From positions 1-44,199 of the forward strand of contig CACMYF010000007.1 in the NCBI GenBank assembly GCA_902617805.1: 44,199 nt of DNA. The letters run 5' to 3'. The position numbers and the translations under genes are program-made. Origin of the DNA: an uncultured Pelagibacteraceae bacterium (GTDB taxonomy: Bacteria > Pseudomonadota > Alphaproteobacteria > Pelagibacterales > Pelagibacteraceae). The notes under the pieces are model-generated. The model saw only the letters and a program-made list of their open reading frames with translations. It did not search any database and was not told the origin of the DNA. Below are positions 11,037-21,798 of this stretch, in pieces; within the stretch, counting starts at the first letter, position 1; each line of letters starts with the position of its first letter.

Positions 11037-13955
11037 TTAATCAAATACCTTGTTAATTATTTCTTGTTGTTGAGAATTATGCCTTTTGGCATATCCTGTT
11101 GCAGGAGTTGCGTCTGGGCTTCTTCCTATATAAGAAATTTTATTATTATTAGCCTTTAAAGTGTCTAATGTCCATTGGATATAATCTCTAACTGAAAACC
11201 AAGCACCCATATTTTTTGGTTCTTCTTGGCACCAAAAGAATTCAGCATTTTCAGCATATGGTTTTAACTCCTTAACCAAAGCTTTTGCTGGAAATGGATA
11301 CAATTGTTCAATTCTATACATCACTACATCATCTCTTTTTAGCTTTTCTCTAGCATCTAACAAATCAAAATATACTTTTCCAGAACAAAGAATTACTTTT
11401 CTTATTTTAGAACTTTCTTTTAGTTTAATAAATCCTTTAGACTTAGGATCTATAGCATGATCCCACAATACTCTATGGAAAGTATTTTTTTTGTTAAAAT
11501 CTTCTAAATTTGAAACACAATACTTATTTCTTAATAATGATTTTGGTGTCATTATGATAAGTGGCTTTCTGAAACTCCTATGCATTTGTCTTCTTAAAGC
11601 ATGAAAATAATTTGCCGGGGTTGTACAGTTCATTACTTGCATATTATCGTTTGAGCATAGTTGTAAAAATCTTTCTAATCTTGCTGAAGAATGTTCTGGT
11701 CCTTGTCCTTCATATCCGTGAGGTAACAACATTACTATACCAGATGCTCTATTCCATTTTCTCTCACCAGATGCAATAAATTGATCAATTACTACTTGAG
11801 CTCCATTAGCAAAGTCACCGAATTGTGCTTCCCAAAGAGTAAGTGTGTTTGGCTCTACTAGACTATAACCATATTCAAAACCTAAAACCGCAAGTTCAGA
11901 TAAAAAACTATCTACTACTTCAAATTGCTTTTGATTTTTAGAAATATTATTCAGTGGAATGTACCTAGAATTGTCTATTTGATTTCTTAAAACAGAATGT
12001 CGTTGACTGAATGTTCCTCTTCCAGAGTCTTGTCCTACAAGTCTAACTGGATATCCCTCTTCTAGCAAAGATCCAAAAGCTAAAGATTCAGCTGAAGACC
12101 AATCGATTCCAGTACCTTTTTCGATACTTTCTTTTCTAGCATTAAATATTTTAGAGATAGTCTTGTGAATATTTTTTTCCTCAGGAATACCATTTATTTT
12201 ACCTGAAATTATTTTTAATTTATTTTCATCGAAACCTGTTATACCCCTCTTATCTTTACCTCTTTCAGGTTTATATCTTGACCATGTTCCCTCGAACCAT
12301 TCTATTTTAGGTTTATAATCTTTTGCACTTTTGTATTGTTCATCAAGTAAATCTTTAAATGATTTAACATTTTGATTTAATAATTCTTCAGTTATAGATT
12401 TTTCGTTTACTAATTTATTTCCATAAATTTTGTAAACACTGGGATGAGATCTAATTTTTTTATACATTAAAGGTTGTGTAAATGAAGGCTCATCTCCCTC
12501 ATTATGTCCAAATCTTCTATAACAAATTAAATCTACTACAACGTCTCTATTAAATTTTAATCGAAATTCAGTTGCTATTCTAGTTGCATAAACAACTGCT
12601 TCTGGATCATCACCATTAACATGAAGAATTGGAGCCTCTACCATTTTTGCAACATCAGATGGATAAGGTGAAGACCTCGCAAATCTTGGACTAGTAGTAA
12701 ATCCTATCTGGTTATTAACAATAATATGAATTGTTCCTCCAGTGTTATGTCCTGGTAGTCCAGACATTGCAAAACATTCTGCTACAACTCCTTGACCAGC
12801 AAAGGCTGCATCCCCATGAATGAGAATAGGTATAACTTTATTTCTTTCACGGTCTTTATGAAAAAATTGTTTGGCTCTTGTTTGACCTAAAACAACTGGG
12901 TTAACAGCTTCTAAATGAGAAGGATTATCGGTTAAACTGACATGTACTGAATTTCCATCAAATTCTCTATCAGACGACGCTCCAAGATGATATTTTACAT
13001 CTCCAGCACTATCTTCAGAGTCGTTACTAAACTCACCAGCAAACTCATTAAAAATTTTTTTGTAAGATTTTTGTAAAACGTTTGCCAAAACGTTAAGTCT
13101 GCCTCTATGAGACATGCCTATTTTAACTTCTTTTATATTATTTTGACCACCAATTTTTATTATTTGTTCAAGAGCAGGTATTAAACTTTCGCCACCATCT
13201 AAACCAAATCTTTTTGTTCCCACATACTTTGTGGCTAGAAATTTTTCAAATCCTTCTGCCTGTACCAATTTATTTAAAATTGCCTCTTTACCATTTTTTG
13301 TAAATTGAAGTGCATTTTTATCTTGCTCTATCCTGTCCCTAAACCACTTTCTTTCATTTGGGTTTGAAATATGCATGAACTCATAACCTATTTTTCCACA
13401 GTAGGTTTTCTTCATAAACTTAAGTATTTCTCTTATATTTGCATATTTACGATTGATTACCCCGTTTAGAAAAATTTTCTTATTGTAATTTTCTTTTTTA
13501 AAACCGTAAAAATCTGGATGAAGCTCATCTAGATATTCTGACTCTCTCATTTCTAAAGGATCAAGATCTGCTAATAAATGTCCTCTTAGTCTATATGCTC
13601 TAATTAATGCTACAGCACTAATAGAATCTTTATTTGAGTCAGCAAGTAATTGAAAATTAAATTTTTCTGAGGCGTCTAATTTGACATTATTAAAATCATT
13701 TATATCTTGTTCTTCTATTTTTTTTTGTAATTCATCAATATCAATCTTTTTTTTAGTAGGTCCCCATGATGGACCATTAATTTCTTTTGCTATAACATTT
13801 AGTTCTTCACCAATTCCCTCAAAATAATTTGCCCAACTTTCTGGAAGATCAGCATCTTTATTTACAAACCTTAAATACATTTCTTCTATAAATGCACTAT
13901 TAGATTTGTTTAAAAATGAAGTTTTTTCGAAATCAAGATTTTTTGATGAAGACAT
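11037..13955 (-). CDS. sucA: 2-oxoglutarate dehydrogenase E1
   Basis: Thiamine-diphosphate-dependent decarboxylase that starts conversion of 2-oxoglutarate to succinyl-CoA in the TCA cycle. At 972 aa it is full length. The N-terminal E2-contact segment ([15 protein letters not shown], about 20-34), HRGRLN (283-288) and the TPP/Mg motif GDAAFAGQG (381-389) are all present, as is the E1o segment [13 protein letters not shown]. The C-terminal half contains the transketolase-like pyrimidine domain with [13 protein letters not shown] purine-rich AGAGGGA precedes the start across a 34-base gap from sucD. Confidence 0.98.
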   Translation of the reverse strand: MSSSKNLDFEKTSFLNKSNSAFIEEMYLRFVNKDADLPESWANYFEGIGEELNVIAKEINGPSWGPTKKKIDIDELQKKIEEQDINDFNNVKLDASEKFNFQLLADSNKDSISAVALIRAYRLRGHLLADLDPLEMRESEYLDELHPDFYGFKKENYNKKIFLNGVINRKYANIREILKFMKKTYCGKIGYEFMHISNPNERKWFRDRIEQDKNALQFTKNGKEAILNKLVQAEGFEKFLATKYVGTKRFGLDGGESLIPALEQIIKIGGQNNIKEVKIGMSHRGRLNVLANVLQKSYKKIFNEFAGEFSNDSEDSAGDVKYHLGASSDREFDGNSVHVSLTDNPSHLEAVNPVVLGQTRAKQFFHKDRERNKVIPILIHGDAAFAGQGVVAECFAMSGLPGHNTGGTIHIIVNNQIGFTTSPRFARSSPYPSDVAKMVEAPILHVNGDDPEAVVYATRIATEFRLKFNRDVVVDLICYRRFGHNEGDEPSFTQPLMYKKIRSHPSVYKIYGNKLVNEKSITEELLNQNVKSFKDLLDEQYKSAKDYKPKIEWFEGTWSRYKPERGKDKRGITGFDENKLKIISGKINGIPEEKNIHKTISKIFNARKESIEKGTGIDWSSAESLAFGSLLEEGYPVRLVGQDSGRGTFSQRHSVLRNQIDNSRYIPLNNISKNQKQFEVVDSFLSELAVLGFEYGYSLVEPNTLTLWEAQFGDFANGAQVVIDQFIASGERKWNRASGIVMLLPHGYEGQGPEHSSARLERFLQLCSNDNMQVMNCTTPANYFHALRRQMHRSFRKPLIIMTPKSLLRNKYCVSNLEDFNKKNTFHRVLWDHAIDPKSKGFIKLKESSKIRKVILCSGKVYFDLLDAREKLKRDDVVMYRIEQLYPFPAKALVKELKPYAENAEFFWCQEEPKNMGAWFSVRDYIQWTLDTLKANNNKISYIGRSPDATPATGYAKRHNSQQQEIINKVFD

Positions 13956-13989
13956 CTTTTTATTTAATATATCCCTCTAATATTTTTTT

Positions 13990-14865
13990 TCAATTAGACA
14001 GTTTATCAAATAAAGTTTTTCCAATAATTGATGGTGATTTGGCAACTGTAATACCACATTCTTCCATTTTTTTTATTTTATCTTCAGCTCCACCCTTGCC
14101 ACCTGATATAATGGCACCAGCATGCCCCATTCTCCTTCCTGGAGGAGCAGTAATTCCAGCTATAAATCCAACAATTGGTTTTTTGATCTTATGATTTTTT
14201 ATAAATTCAGCCGCTTCTTCTTCGGCTGTTCCTCCAATTTCACCTATCATTAAAATAGATTCTGTTTCAGAATCATTTAAAAATAAATCTAAACAATCTA
14301 TAAAATTTGTTCCATTAATAGGATCACCACCAATACCAATACAAGTTGATTGACCAAGTCCATTTTCAGTTGTTTGGGCTACTGCTTCATATGTCAATGT
14401 TCCTGACCTGGATACAATTCCAACACTTCCTCTTTTGTGAATACTTCCTGGCATAATCCCAATTTTACATTCATCTGGTGTTATTATTCCTGGACAATTA
14501 GGTCCAATTAATCTGCTACTTGATCCACTTAATTTTTGTCTGACTTTTAGCATATCCTGAATTGGAATTCCCTCTGTTATACAAACAATAAGTTCAATTG
14601 ATGCATCAATAGCTTCAATGATTGCTGCTGCTGCAAATTTAGCAGGTACATAAATCATAGTTGCATCTGCTCCTACTTCATTTTTTGCCTCTAAAACGCA
14701 ATTAAAAACTGGTCTGTCTAAATGTTTTTGTCCACCTTTCTTTGGCGTAACTCCACCAACAAGATTGGTTCCATATTTTATGGCCTGCTCTGAATGAAAT
14801 GTTCCGTGTGAGCCAGTAAATCCCTGACAAATTACTTTAGTATTTTTATTTACCAAAACCGACAT
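13990..14865 (-). CDS. sucD: Succinyl-CoA synthetase alpha subunit
   Basis: Carries the phosphohistidine of the enzyme that interconverts succinyl-CoA and succinate with substrate-level phosphorylation. The 291-aa protein has the CoA-binding Rossmann segment near the start ([12 protein letters not shown], 13-24), the GPNCPGI motif (121-127) and the active-site His248 in [14 protein letters not shown], which corresponds to E. coli His246. It begins 1 base after the sucC stop and precedes sucA, so one transcript would yield both halves of the 2-oxoglutarate-to-succinate steps. Confidence 0.98.
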   Translation of the reverse strand: MSVLVNKNTKVICQGFTGSHGTFHSEQAIKYGTNLVGGVTPKKGGQKHLDRPVFNCVLEAKNEVGADATMIYVPAKFAAAAIIEAIDASIELIVCITEGIPIQDMLKVRQKLSGSSSRLIGPNCPGIITPDECKIGIMPGSIHKRGSVGIVSRSGTLTYEAVAQTTENGLGQSTCIGIGGDPINGTNFIDCLDLFLNDSETESILMIGEIGGTAEEEAAEFIKNHKIKKPIVGFIAGITAPPGRRMGHAGAIISGGKGGAEDKIKKMEECGITVAKSPSIIGKTLFDKLSN

Positions 14866-14866
14866 T

Positions 14867-16027
14867 TTATTTTATCGCCTCAACAATTTTCTTAGCAGCA
14901 TCATCTAAATTTTCTGCAGAAATTAATTTTAATCCAGAATTATCAAGAATTTCTTTTCCCTCTTTAAAATTTGTGCCTGCTAATCGTACAACTAAAGGTA
15001 CACTAATATTAATTTCTTTAGCTGCATCAACTACTCCTTGGGCAAGGACATCACATCTCATTATTCCTCCAAAAATATTAATTAAAATACCCTTAACATT
15101 TTTATCTGAGAGAATTATCTTAAATGCAGCAGATACTTTTTCTTTGGATGCACCACCACCTACATCTAAAAAATTTGCTGGCTCTTTACCATACAATTTA
15201 ATTATATCCATTGTTGCCATTGCTAATCCTGCCCCATTCACCATACAGCCAATACTTCCATCTAGCTTAATATATGCAAGATCATGCTTGCTAGCTTCTA
15301 TCTCGGTGTGATCTTCCTCATTTAAATCTCTTAATTCAACAATTTCTGGATGCCTGAATAAAGCGTTAGAGTCGAAATTAACTTTTGCATCTAAACAAAC
15401 AATTTTTTCCTCTTTTGTCAAAATTAATGGATTTACTTCAACCATGTTTGCATCAGTACTCACAAACATTTTATATATTGATTTAATTAATGTTATTGCT
15501 TTTTTTTTTGTGTCTTCATTTAAATTAAAAATATTAATTATTTTTTCACAGTCTGACTCAGAAATTTCATCACCCATATCAACTTTTGTAGTTATAATTT
15601 TTTCAGGTGAACTGCTTGCAACTTCTTCAATGTCCATCCCTCCTTGGTCACTTGATATAAATGCAATTTTAGAACTTGCCCTATCAACCAGGCACGATAA
15701 ATAAAATTCTTTATCTATATTTGATGATTCTTCTACGTATAATCTTTTTACCTCTCTACCTTCAGGGCCAGTTTGATGAGTAACTAGTGTTTTTCCTAGT
15801 AATTCTTTAGCCGCTACCGTTAGTTCTTCAATAGAGTTTAAAATTTTTACACCACCAGCTTTTCCTCTACCTCCAGCATGGATTTGTGCTTTAAGCACAT
15901 ATTTCTCAGTTTTGAGTGATTTTGCTTTTTCAATAAGTTCATCAATATTAAGCGCAAATACTCCTTCGGGAACTATAGCTCCATATTTTTTTAATATTTG
16001 TTTAGCTTGATGCTCGTGAATATTCAT
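14867..16027 (-). CDS. sucC: Succinyl-CoA synthetase (ADP-forming) beta subunit
   Basis: Nucleotide-binding subunit of succinyl-CoA synthetase. The 386-aa protein begins [17 protein letters not shown], the hallmark N-terminus, followed by the ATP-grasp domain with [16 protein letters not shown] (about 46-61) and VEVNPLIL (metal-binding). The C-terminal flavodoxin-like domain contains FLDVGGGA and [15 protein letters not shown]. The ADP/GDP preference cannot be fixed by eye. It starts 2 bases after the mdh stop, continuing the mdh-sucCDAB-lpd operon. Confidence 0.98.
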   Translation of the reverse strand: MNIHEHQAKQILKKYGAIVPEGVFALNIDELIEKAKSLKTEKYVLKAQIHAGGRGKAGGVKILNSIEELTVAAKELLGKTLVTHQTGPEGREVKRLYVEESSNIDKEFYLSCLVDRASSKIAFISSDQGGMDIEEVASSSPEKIITTKVDMGDEISESDCEKIINIFNLNEDTKKKAITLIKSIYKMFVSTDANMVEVNPLILTKEEKIVCLDAKVNFDSNALFRHPEIVELRDLNEEDHTEIEASKHDLAYIKLDGSIGCMVNGAGLAMATMDIIKLYGKEPANFLDVGGGASKEKVSAAFKIILSDKNVKGILINIFGGIMRCDVLAQGVVDAAKEINISVPLVVRLAGTNFKEGKEILDNSGLKLISAENLDDAAKKIVEAIK

Positions 16028-16029
16028 TA

Positions 16030-16992
16030 TTATTTAGATAAATCAGGATCTATTTTAGATGCAGCTTCCCATAAAGCTTTTACAGCATCTATTGAATGCA
16101 TAAATTCTTTTTTTTCTTTTTCATCTAAATCAATTTCTTCAATTTTTTCTACACCATCTTTTCCAATGATAACAGGAACACCTGCATAAACATTTTTCAC
16201 ACCATATTCTCCATTTAATTGTACAGCGCAGGGTAATAATTTTTTCTGATCATTTAAATATGCTTCTGCCATTTGAACACCTGAAGCTGCTGGTGCATAA
16301 AAGGCTGATCCTTTTTCTAAATATTTAACTATTTCCGCACCACCATCTCGTGTTCTTTGATTAATTTCCTCAACTCTTTCTGAAGAAATCTTTCCATCCT
16401 TTACAAGATCCAACAATGGTTTACCTGAAATTTTTGTAAATCTTGGCATAGGAACCATGGTGTCACCATGACCACCCATAACCATTGCCTCAATTTCTCT
16501 TACTGGCACATTTAGTTCTAATGATAAAAATAATTTAAATCTCGAACTATCTAAAATACCTGCCATACCAACAACTTTATTTGATGGCAAACCTGAAAAT
16601 TTTTGAAATGCCATAACCATAACATCTAACGGATTAGTGATGCAGATCACAAAAGCGTTAGGAGCATTTTTCTTTACCCCTTCAGCAACTTGTTTAATAA
16701 TTTTTAAATTTATTCCAAGAAGATCATCTCGGCTCATTCCAGGTTTTCTTGGAACACCTGCTGTAATTATTATTACATCTGAATCTTTTATATCCTCATA
16801 GTTATCAGTTCCTGAAAACCTAACATTGAAACCATCTACAGATGAAGATTGTGCAATATCTAATGCTTTTCCTTTTGCAATACCGCTAGCTACGTCAAAT
16901 AAAACTACTTCATTAACTAATTCTTTTGTTCCTATTAAATGTGCAAGAGTTCCACCTATTTGGCCTGCACCAATTAAAGATATTTTTGTCAT
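16030..16992 (-). CDS. mdh: Malate dehydrogenase (LDH-like type)
   Basis: NAD-dependent oxidation of malate to oxaloacetate in the TCA cycle. The 320-aa protein has the NAD fold GAGQIGG (8-14) with D33 ending the second strand. Substrate arginines are R82 and R88 in [10 protein letters not shown], a third arginine is in DSSRF (about 151), and the catalytic His is H175 in [10 protein letters not shown]82 at the specificity position marks malate rather than lactate. It belongs to the lactate-dehydrogenase-like MDH clade usual in alphaproteobacteria. It lies 9 bases downstream of the mmsA-type gene and 2 bases before sucC. Confidence 0.97.
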   Translation of the reverse strand: MTKISLIGAGQIGGTLAHLIGTKELVNEVVLFDVASGIAKGKALDIAQSSSVDGFNVRFSGTDNYEDIKDSDVIIITAGVPRKPGMSRDDLLGINLKIIKQVAEGVKKNAPNAFVICITNPLDVMVMAFQKFSGLPSNKVVGMAGILDSSRFKLFLSLELNVPVREIEAMVMGGHGDTMVPMPRFTKISGKPLLDLVKDGKISSERVEEINQRTRDGGAEIVKYLEKGSAFYAPAASGVQMAEAYLNDQKKLLPCAVQLNGEYGVKNVYAGVPVIIGKDGVEKIEEIDLDEKEKKEFMHSIDAVKALWEAASKIDPDLSK

Positions 16993-17001
16993 TTATTTCC
17001 T

Positions 17002-18495
17002 TTATTTCATTGTTGGCATAACAAATTCCGCATTTGATCGGACACCTGAAGGCCATCTAGATGTTACTGTTTTAAGTTTAGTGTAAAATTTTATTCCTTC
17101 CATACCATGCATTCCGCTATCTCCGAATAATGATCTTTTCCAACCACCAAAACTATGAAATGCCATTGGAACAGGGATAGGTACGTTAATACCAACCATA
17201 CCTACTTGAATTTTACTTGCAAAAGTTCTGCCTGCATCACCGTCTCTTGTATAAATACTAACTCCATTTCCGTACTCATGGTCGTTAATTAATTTTGCAG
17301 CTTCTTCAAAAGTTTTTACTCGAACAACTGATAAGACTGGACCAAATATTTCTTCTTTGTAAATTCTCATATCTTTATTTACATGATCAAATAAACATCC
17401 ACCTATATAGAAACCATTTTCATAGCCTTGGAGTTTTAAACCTCTACCATCAACTACTAACTTTGCGCCTTCCTTGACACCTAAATCAACGTAGCTTGTA
17501 ACTTTTTCTAAATGTTCTTTTGTAACTAAAGGTCCCATTTCTGATGCTTTATCCATTCCAGGACCAACTTTTAAAGCTTCAGCTTTTTTTGATAATCTTG
17601 ATACAAGTTCATCACCGATGTCTCCAACCGCAACCGCAACTGATTGAGCCATACATCTTTCTCCAGCTGAACCATAAGCAGCACCCATTAAACCATTTAC
17701 TGCTCCATCTAAATCACAATCTGGCATAACAACTAAATGGTTTTTTGCTCCACCCAAAGCTTGAACTCTTTTTTCATTTTTAGCTGAATTTTCATAAATA
17801 TATTTTGCAATAGGAGTAGATCCTACGAAACTAACAGCTTTGATATCTTTGTTTTCTAAAATTGCATCAACAGCTTCTTTATCTCCATTTATCACGTTAA
17901 ATACTCCTTCTGGAAGACCCGCCTCAGAAAGTAGTTCTGCTAATCTTATTGCGCAAGAAGGGTCTTTTTCAGATGGTTTAAGAATAAAAGTATTTCCACA
18001 AGCTATTGCTATTGGAAACATCCACATTGGTACCATAGCAGGAAAATTAAAAGGTGTGATACCTGCAACAACTCCTAATGGTTGTCTAATTGACCAACTA
18101 TCAACATTGGTACCAACATTTTCTGAAAACTCACCTTTTAATAAATGTGGTATTCCACAAGCAAATTCTACCACCTCAAGTCCTCTAGTTAAAGAGCCTC
18201 TTGCATCTTCATAAACTTTTCCATGTTCTGAAACTATTAACTTCGTTAATTCATCAGAATTTTTTTCAATTAATTCTTTAAATTTAAATATTATTCTAGC
18301 TCTTTGTAGAGCAGGTTTTAAAGACCAAGTTTCAAATGCTTTTTTTGCTACTTCAACAGCACTATCTAAGTCAGATCTTGAAGCAAGTCTTACCTCTGAC
18401 TCTTGTTCGCCGGTTGCTGGATTAAAAACTTTCCCTTTTTTATCTGAAGATCCCGGAATTATTTTACCGTTTACGAAGTGTTCTATTAATTTCAT
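17002..18495 (-). CDS. mmsA: CoA-acylating methylmalonate/malonate-semialdehyde dehydrogenase
   Basis: Aldehyde dehydrogenase of the MmsA type, which oxidises methylmalonate semialdehyde to propionyl-CoA or malonate semialdehyde to acetyl-CoA with NAD and CoA. At 497 aa it matches the family. The nucleophile is C281 in GSAGERCMAQS, the MmsA-specific context. The substrate tunnel segment reads GITPFNFPAMVPMWMFP (145-161), and the NAD-binding FVGSTPIA is at 223-230. The general-base Glu of ordinary ALDHs is replaced by Gly/Ala-type residues (LGGAKNH, about 247-253), as expected for CoA-acylating members. It sits between sdhB (39 bases) and mdh (9 bases). Family is certain; the in vivo substrate is inferred. 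Confidence 0.92.
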   Translation of the reverse strand: MKLIEHFVNGKIIPGSSDKKGKVFNPATGEQESEVRLASRSDLDSAVEVAKKAFETWSLKPALQRARIIFKFKELIEKNSDELTKLIVSEHGKVYEDARGSLTRGLEVVEFACGIPHLLKGEFSENVGTNVDSWSIRQPLGVVAGITPFNFPAMVPMWMFPIAIACGNTFILKPSEKDPSCAIRLAELLSEAGLPEGVFNVINGDKEAVDAILENKDIKAVSFVGSTPIAKYIYENSAKNEKRVQALGGAKNHLVVMPDCDLDGAVNGLMGAAYGSAGERCMAQSVAVAVGDIGDELVSRLSKKAEALKVGPGMDKASEMGPLVTKEHLEKVTSYVDLGVKEGAKLVVDGRGLKLQGYENGFYIGGCLFDHVNKDMRIYKEEIFGPVLSVVRVKTFEEAAKLINDHEYGNGVSIYTRDGDAGRTFASKIQVGMVGINVPIPVPMAFHSFGGWKRSLFGDSGMHGMEGIKFYTKLKTVTSRWPSGVRSNAEFVMPTMK

Positions 18496-18534
18496 GAATA
18501 CGGTGTTTTAGATCAAAAATATCGAATAGTCTAT

Positions 18535-19314
18535 TTAAACATTAGCTGTTGCTAACATTTTTTTTATTTCAGCTATAGCTTTTGCTGGATTCAAGCCCTT
18601 AGGACATGCATTTGTACAGTTTAATATTGTATGGCATCTATATAATTTTAATTCATCAGAAACTTTTTTTAATCTAGCTTTTCTCTCTTCATCTCTACTA
18701 TCAATAATCCATCTATAAGCCTGTAGCAGAACTGCTGGACCTAAATATTTATCTCCATTCCACCAATAACTTGGGCAAGATGTAGAACAGCAAGCACACA
18801 TAATGCATTCGTAAGCACCATCAAGTTTTGCTCTATCTTCTTTAGACTGATAAATTTCTGTTGTCTGTTTTGTTGAGTTATTTTTTAACCAAGGTTCAAT
18901 TGATTGATACTGTTTGTACAATCCATCCAAATCACCAATTAAATCTTTTTTAACTTTTAAATGAGGTAGAGGATAAATATCAATATCTCCTTCAATTTCA
19001 GCATGTGGAGTGGTGCAAGCAAGGCCATTTTTACCCCCCATATTCATTGCACATGAACCACATACACCATGAGCACAAGATCTTCTGTATGTTATAGTTG
19101 AGTCGATTTCATTTTTGATCTTATTTAAAATATCTAAGACCTTTGAAGGACAATTATCCATGTCAACTTCATAAGTGTCTATCCTAGGACCTTCATCTGT
19201 GGATGGATCCCATCTATAAATATTTACTTTTCTTAAATTTTTTGATCCTGTTTTATCTTTAAAGTATTTACCTTTTTTAATTTCAGAATTCTTAGGTAAA
19301 CTCAATTGAACCAT
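18535..19314 (-). CDS. sdhB: Succinate dehydrogenase iron-sulfur subunit
   Basis: Passes electrons from FAD in SdhA to ubiquinone. All three cluster ligand sets are visible in the 259-aa protein: [2Fe-2S] C80, C85, C88, C100; [4Fe-4S] C170, C173, C176, C237; [3Fe-4S] C180, C227, C233. The quinone-site Trp lies in [10 protein letters not shown] (179-188). The N-terminus is shifted a little relative to E. coli, as in other alphaproteobacteria and mitochondria. The start codon overlaps the sdhA stop by one base (19314), pointing to coupled translation. Confidence 0.98.
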   Translation of the reverse strand: MVQLSLPKNSEIKKGKYFKDKTGSKNLRKVNIYRWDPSTDEGPRIDTYEVDMDNCPSKVLDILNKIKNEIDSTITYRRSCAHGVCGSCAMNMGGKNGLACTTPHAEIEGDIDIYPLPHLKVKKDLIGDLDGLYKQYQSIEPWLKNNSTKQTTEIYQSKEDRAKLDGAYECIMCACCSTSCPSYWWNGDKYLGPAVLLQAYRWIIDSRDEERKARLKKVSDELKLYRCHTILNCTNACPKGLNPAKAIAEIKKMLATANV

Positions 19315-21089
19315 TAATATACTCGCTCTTGTGGTGGAAAATATTGAACTTCGTTTGTTAAAGTTGATTTGTGTACTTCTCTGTAACTTATCTTTGTATT
19401 TTTCCCATCACACCAAGCAAGAGTATGTTGCATAAACTTTTCGTCATCTCTATTTGGATAGTCATCTCTCGCGTGGGCACCTCTACTCTCTTTTCTATGA
19501 TATGCAGATTCTACAGTAGTTACTGCTTGTCTTATTAAATTATCAAATTCCAATGTTTCAACTAAATCAGTATTAAATACTAAAGACCTATCTTTAACTG
19601 AGATTGTGTCCATACCATCATAGGTTTTTTTAATCTCATCTACACCTTCTTTAAGATTTTTTTCTGTTCTAAAAACTGCACATTTGGACTGCATAGTTTT
19701 TTGCATTGAAAGTCTAAGTTCTGCAGTACTGTTATCTCCTTCTGCATTTCTAAGTTTATCAAATCTATCTAAACATTTTTGTGTTTCTGACTCGGGAATT
19801 TCTTCATGAGGTGTTCCTGGCTTAACTAATTCTGCTGCTCTTTTAGCTGCTGCTCTTCCAAATACTACTAAATCAATTAAAGAATTAGAACCAAGTCTAT
19901 TTGCTCCGTGAACAGAAACACATGCCGCTTCTCCTATAGCCATTAAACCTGGAACAGTTTTTTCTGAGCCATTTACAGTTAATACTTCTGCTTTATAGTT
20001 TGTTGGAATACCACCCATATTATAATGAACTGTTGGTACAACAGGAATTGGTTCCTTAGTTACATCTACATTTGCAAATAATCTTGCTGCATCAGTAATT
20101 CCAGGAAGCCTGCTTTCAATAACCTCTTTATCTAAGTGACTTAGGTTCAAATGAACATGATCTTGATCTTTTCCAACACCTCTTCCCTCATTAATCTCTA
20201 TAGACATGGATCTGCTAACAACATCTCTTGATGCTAAATCTTTTGCATTTGGAGCGTACCTTTCCATAAATCTTTCACCTTTAGAATTTGTAAGATAGCC
20301 CCCTTCTCCTCGCGCACCTTCTGTTATTAAAGTACCATGGCCGTAAATTCCTGTTGGATGAAATTGAACAAATTCCATATCCTGAAGCGGTAATCCAGCT
20401 CTTAAAACCATTGCATTACCATCACCTGTGCAAGTATGTGCTGATGTTGCTGAATAATAAACTTTTCCATAACCACCAGTAGCAATAATTACTGTGTGCG
20501 CTCTAAATCTGTGAATTGTGCCATCATTCAAATTCCAAGCAATTAGACCTTTGCATTCTCCATTCTTCATCAACAAATCTAATGCAAAATATTCTATAAA
20601 AAATTCTGTATTATGCTTTAAAGCTTGTCCATATAATGTGTGTAAAATAGCATGTCCTGTTCTATCAGCTGCTGCACAAGTTCTTTGGACTATTCCATTT
20701 CCATAATTTTTTGTCATTCCACCAAATGGTCTTTGATAAATTTTTCCCTCTTCAGTTCTACTAAATGGAACTCCGTATTTCTCCAATTCTAAAACCGCTT
20801 TAGGTGCTTCTTTACAAAGGTATTCAATACTATCTTGATCACCTAACCAATCTGCACCTTTGACAGTATCATACATGTGCCATCTCCAATCATCTTCTCC
20901 CATATTTCCTAATGCTGCTGATATTCCACCTTGTGCAGCTGATGTATGACTTCTGGTAGGAAATACTTTTGAGATACAAGCTGTTTTTAAGCCAGCTTCA
21001 CTAAGCCCTACTGCCGCTCTTAAACCTGATCCACCTGCACCAAGTACAACAACATCGTACTCATGGTCTATAATATTATATGCTTTCAT
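19314..21089 (-). CDS. sdhA: Succinate dehydrogenase flavoprotein subunit
   Basis: Oxidises succinate to fumarate and hands electrons to SdhB. The 591-aa protein has the FAD-binding GAGGSG (17-22), the flavin-attachment histidine H48 in [11 protein letters not shown], the substrate loop [21 protein letters not shown] seen in two adjoining parts, and the active-site [11 protein letters not shown] near residue 400. The C-terminal [14 protein letters not shown] is typical. It overlaps sdhD by 4 bases and sdhB by 1 base within sdhCDAB. Confidence 0.99.
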   Translation of the reverse strand: MKAYNIIDHEYDVVVLGAGGSGLRAAVGLSEAGLKTACISKVFPTRSHTSAAQGGISAALGNMGEDDWRWHMYDTVKGADWLGDQDSIEYLCKEAPKAVLELEKYGVPFSRTEEGKIYQRPFGGMTKNYGNGIVQRTCAAADRTGHAILHTLYGQALKHNTEFFIEYFALDLLMKNGECKGLIAWNLNDGTIHRFRAHTVIIATGGYGKVYYSATSAHTCTGDGNAMVLRAGLPLQDMEFVQFHPTGIYGHGTLITEGARGEGGYLTNSKGERFMERYAPNAKDLASRDVVSRSMSIEINEGRGVGKDQDHVHLNLSHLDKEVIESRLPGITDAARLFANVDVTKEPIPVVPTVHYNMGGIPTNYKAEVLTVNGSEKTVPGLMAIGEAACVSVHGANRLGSNSLIDLVVFGRAAAKRAAELVKPGTPHEEIPESETQKCLDRFDKLRNAEGDNSTAELRLSMQKTMQSKCAVFRTEKNLKEGVDEIKKTYDGMDTISVKDRSLVFNTDLVETLEFDNLIRQAVTTVESAYHRKESRGAHARDDYPNRDDEKFMQHTLAWCDGKNTKISYREVHKSTLTNEVQYFPPQERVY

Positions 21090-21415
21090 GTATTTAAGTT
21101 AAAAATTACAATTATTGTAATTACTGGAATTGTTATAGCAAAAAAATTTAGTACTTTGTTTGCGGCATTTTTGGTTTTTTTATCGTCAATATAGTCTTCA
21201 AAAACCTCACTTATAGTCAAAGCTGAAAAAAAATAAGCAATAACTAAAAATAATCCAATTAAGAATTTAGATGGTTGCGTTGTTAAAAAATTCACTATTT
21301 CTAAATAACTTTTATCATAAATATTTACTAAATTTATAATAAACCAAAGCATTAAAGGTAATAAGATTGCGGAACTAATTTTTAAGAATAACCATTTTTT
21401 TGTTACTGGCAGCAT
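21086..21415 (-). CDS. sdhD: Succinate dehydrogenase membrane anchor SdhD (no His or Cys)
   Basis: Small membrane anchor that, with SdhC, holds the SdhAB head and forms the quinone site. The 109-aa protein has three hydrophobic helices (about 12-32, 48-70, 86-106). [11 protein letters not shown] (about 68-78) aligns with the conserved region ending in the quinone-site Asp-Tyr of other SdhDs. The heme b ligand His normally 12 residues before that Tyr is Phe here, and the whole protein contains no His or Cys. Identification rests on position between sdhC and sdhA, size, topology and the EDY motif. Confidence 0.9.
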   Translation of the reverse strand: MLPVTKKWLFLKISSAILLPLMLWFIINLVNIYDKSYLEIVNFLTTQPSKFLIGLFLVIAYFFSALTISEVFEDYIDDKKTKNAANKVLNFFAITIPVITIIVIFNLNT

Positions 21416-21795
21416 TATATTAATCCTCTACCAATTGTATAAATTAAGATGGTTAAAATAATCGAACCAAAAATAACTAGCAAACCTGTAATTCTTGTTG
21501 TTTGTAATTCAAATCCATAGCCTAAATCCATAAACAAGTGTCTTACTTCACTTAACATTTGAAAACTAAATGACCAGGTTATTCCAATTAAAATAAATTT
21601 ACCTAAAAAGGTTTCTAAAAAAATTTTTATAATTTGATAATTACTTTCTCCTAGAAGCATTAATGCAAACCAAATACAAATTAATGTAATTGCAAAAAAA
21701 TTAATTATTCCTGTAATTCTATGTGAAATAGATACTAATGAAGAAATATGCCATTTATAAATCTGTATATGTGGTGATAGAGGTCTGTTTTCCAT
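21415..21795 (-). CDS. sdhC: Succinate dehydrogenase cytochrome b556 subunit
   Basis: Membrane subunit contributing to heme b and ubiquinone binding. The 126-aa protein begins RPLSPHIQIYKWHISSLVSI (residues 4-23), the classic SdhC N-terminus, followed by SHRITG (24-29). Ser24 and Arg28-region residues correspond to the quinone site. H86 in EVRHLFMDLG matches the E. coli heme ligand His84. Three transmembrane helices are evident (about 28-48, 62-85, 102-122). It is first of sdhCDAB, starting 3 bases after asd. Confidence 0.96.
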   Translation of the reverse strand: MENRPLSPHIQIYKWHISSLVSISHRITGIINFFAITLICIWFALMLLGESNYQIIKIFLETFLGKFILIGITWSFSFQMLSEVRHLFMDLGYGFELQTTRITGLLVIFGSIILTILIYTIGRGLI

Positions 21796-21798
21796 ATT

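Noticed and set aside
18496-18534. Terminator or promoter between sdhB and mmsA
   Set aside because: The 39-base spacer has no convincing stem-loop or paired -35/-10 boxes.
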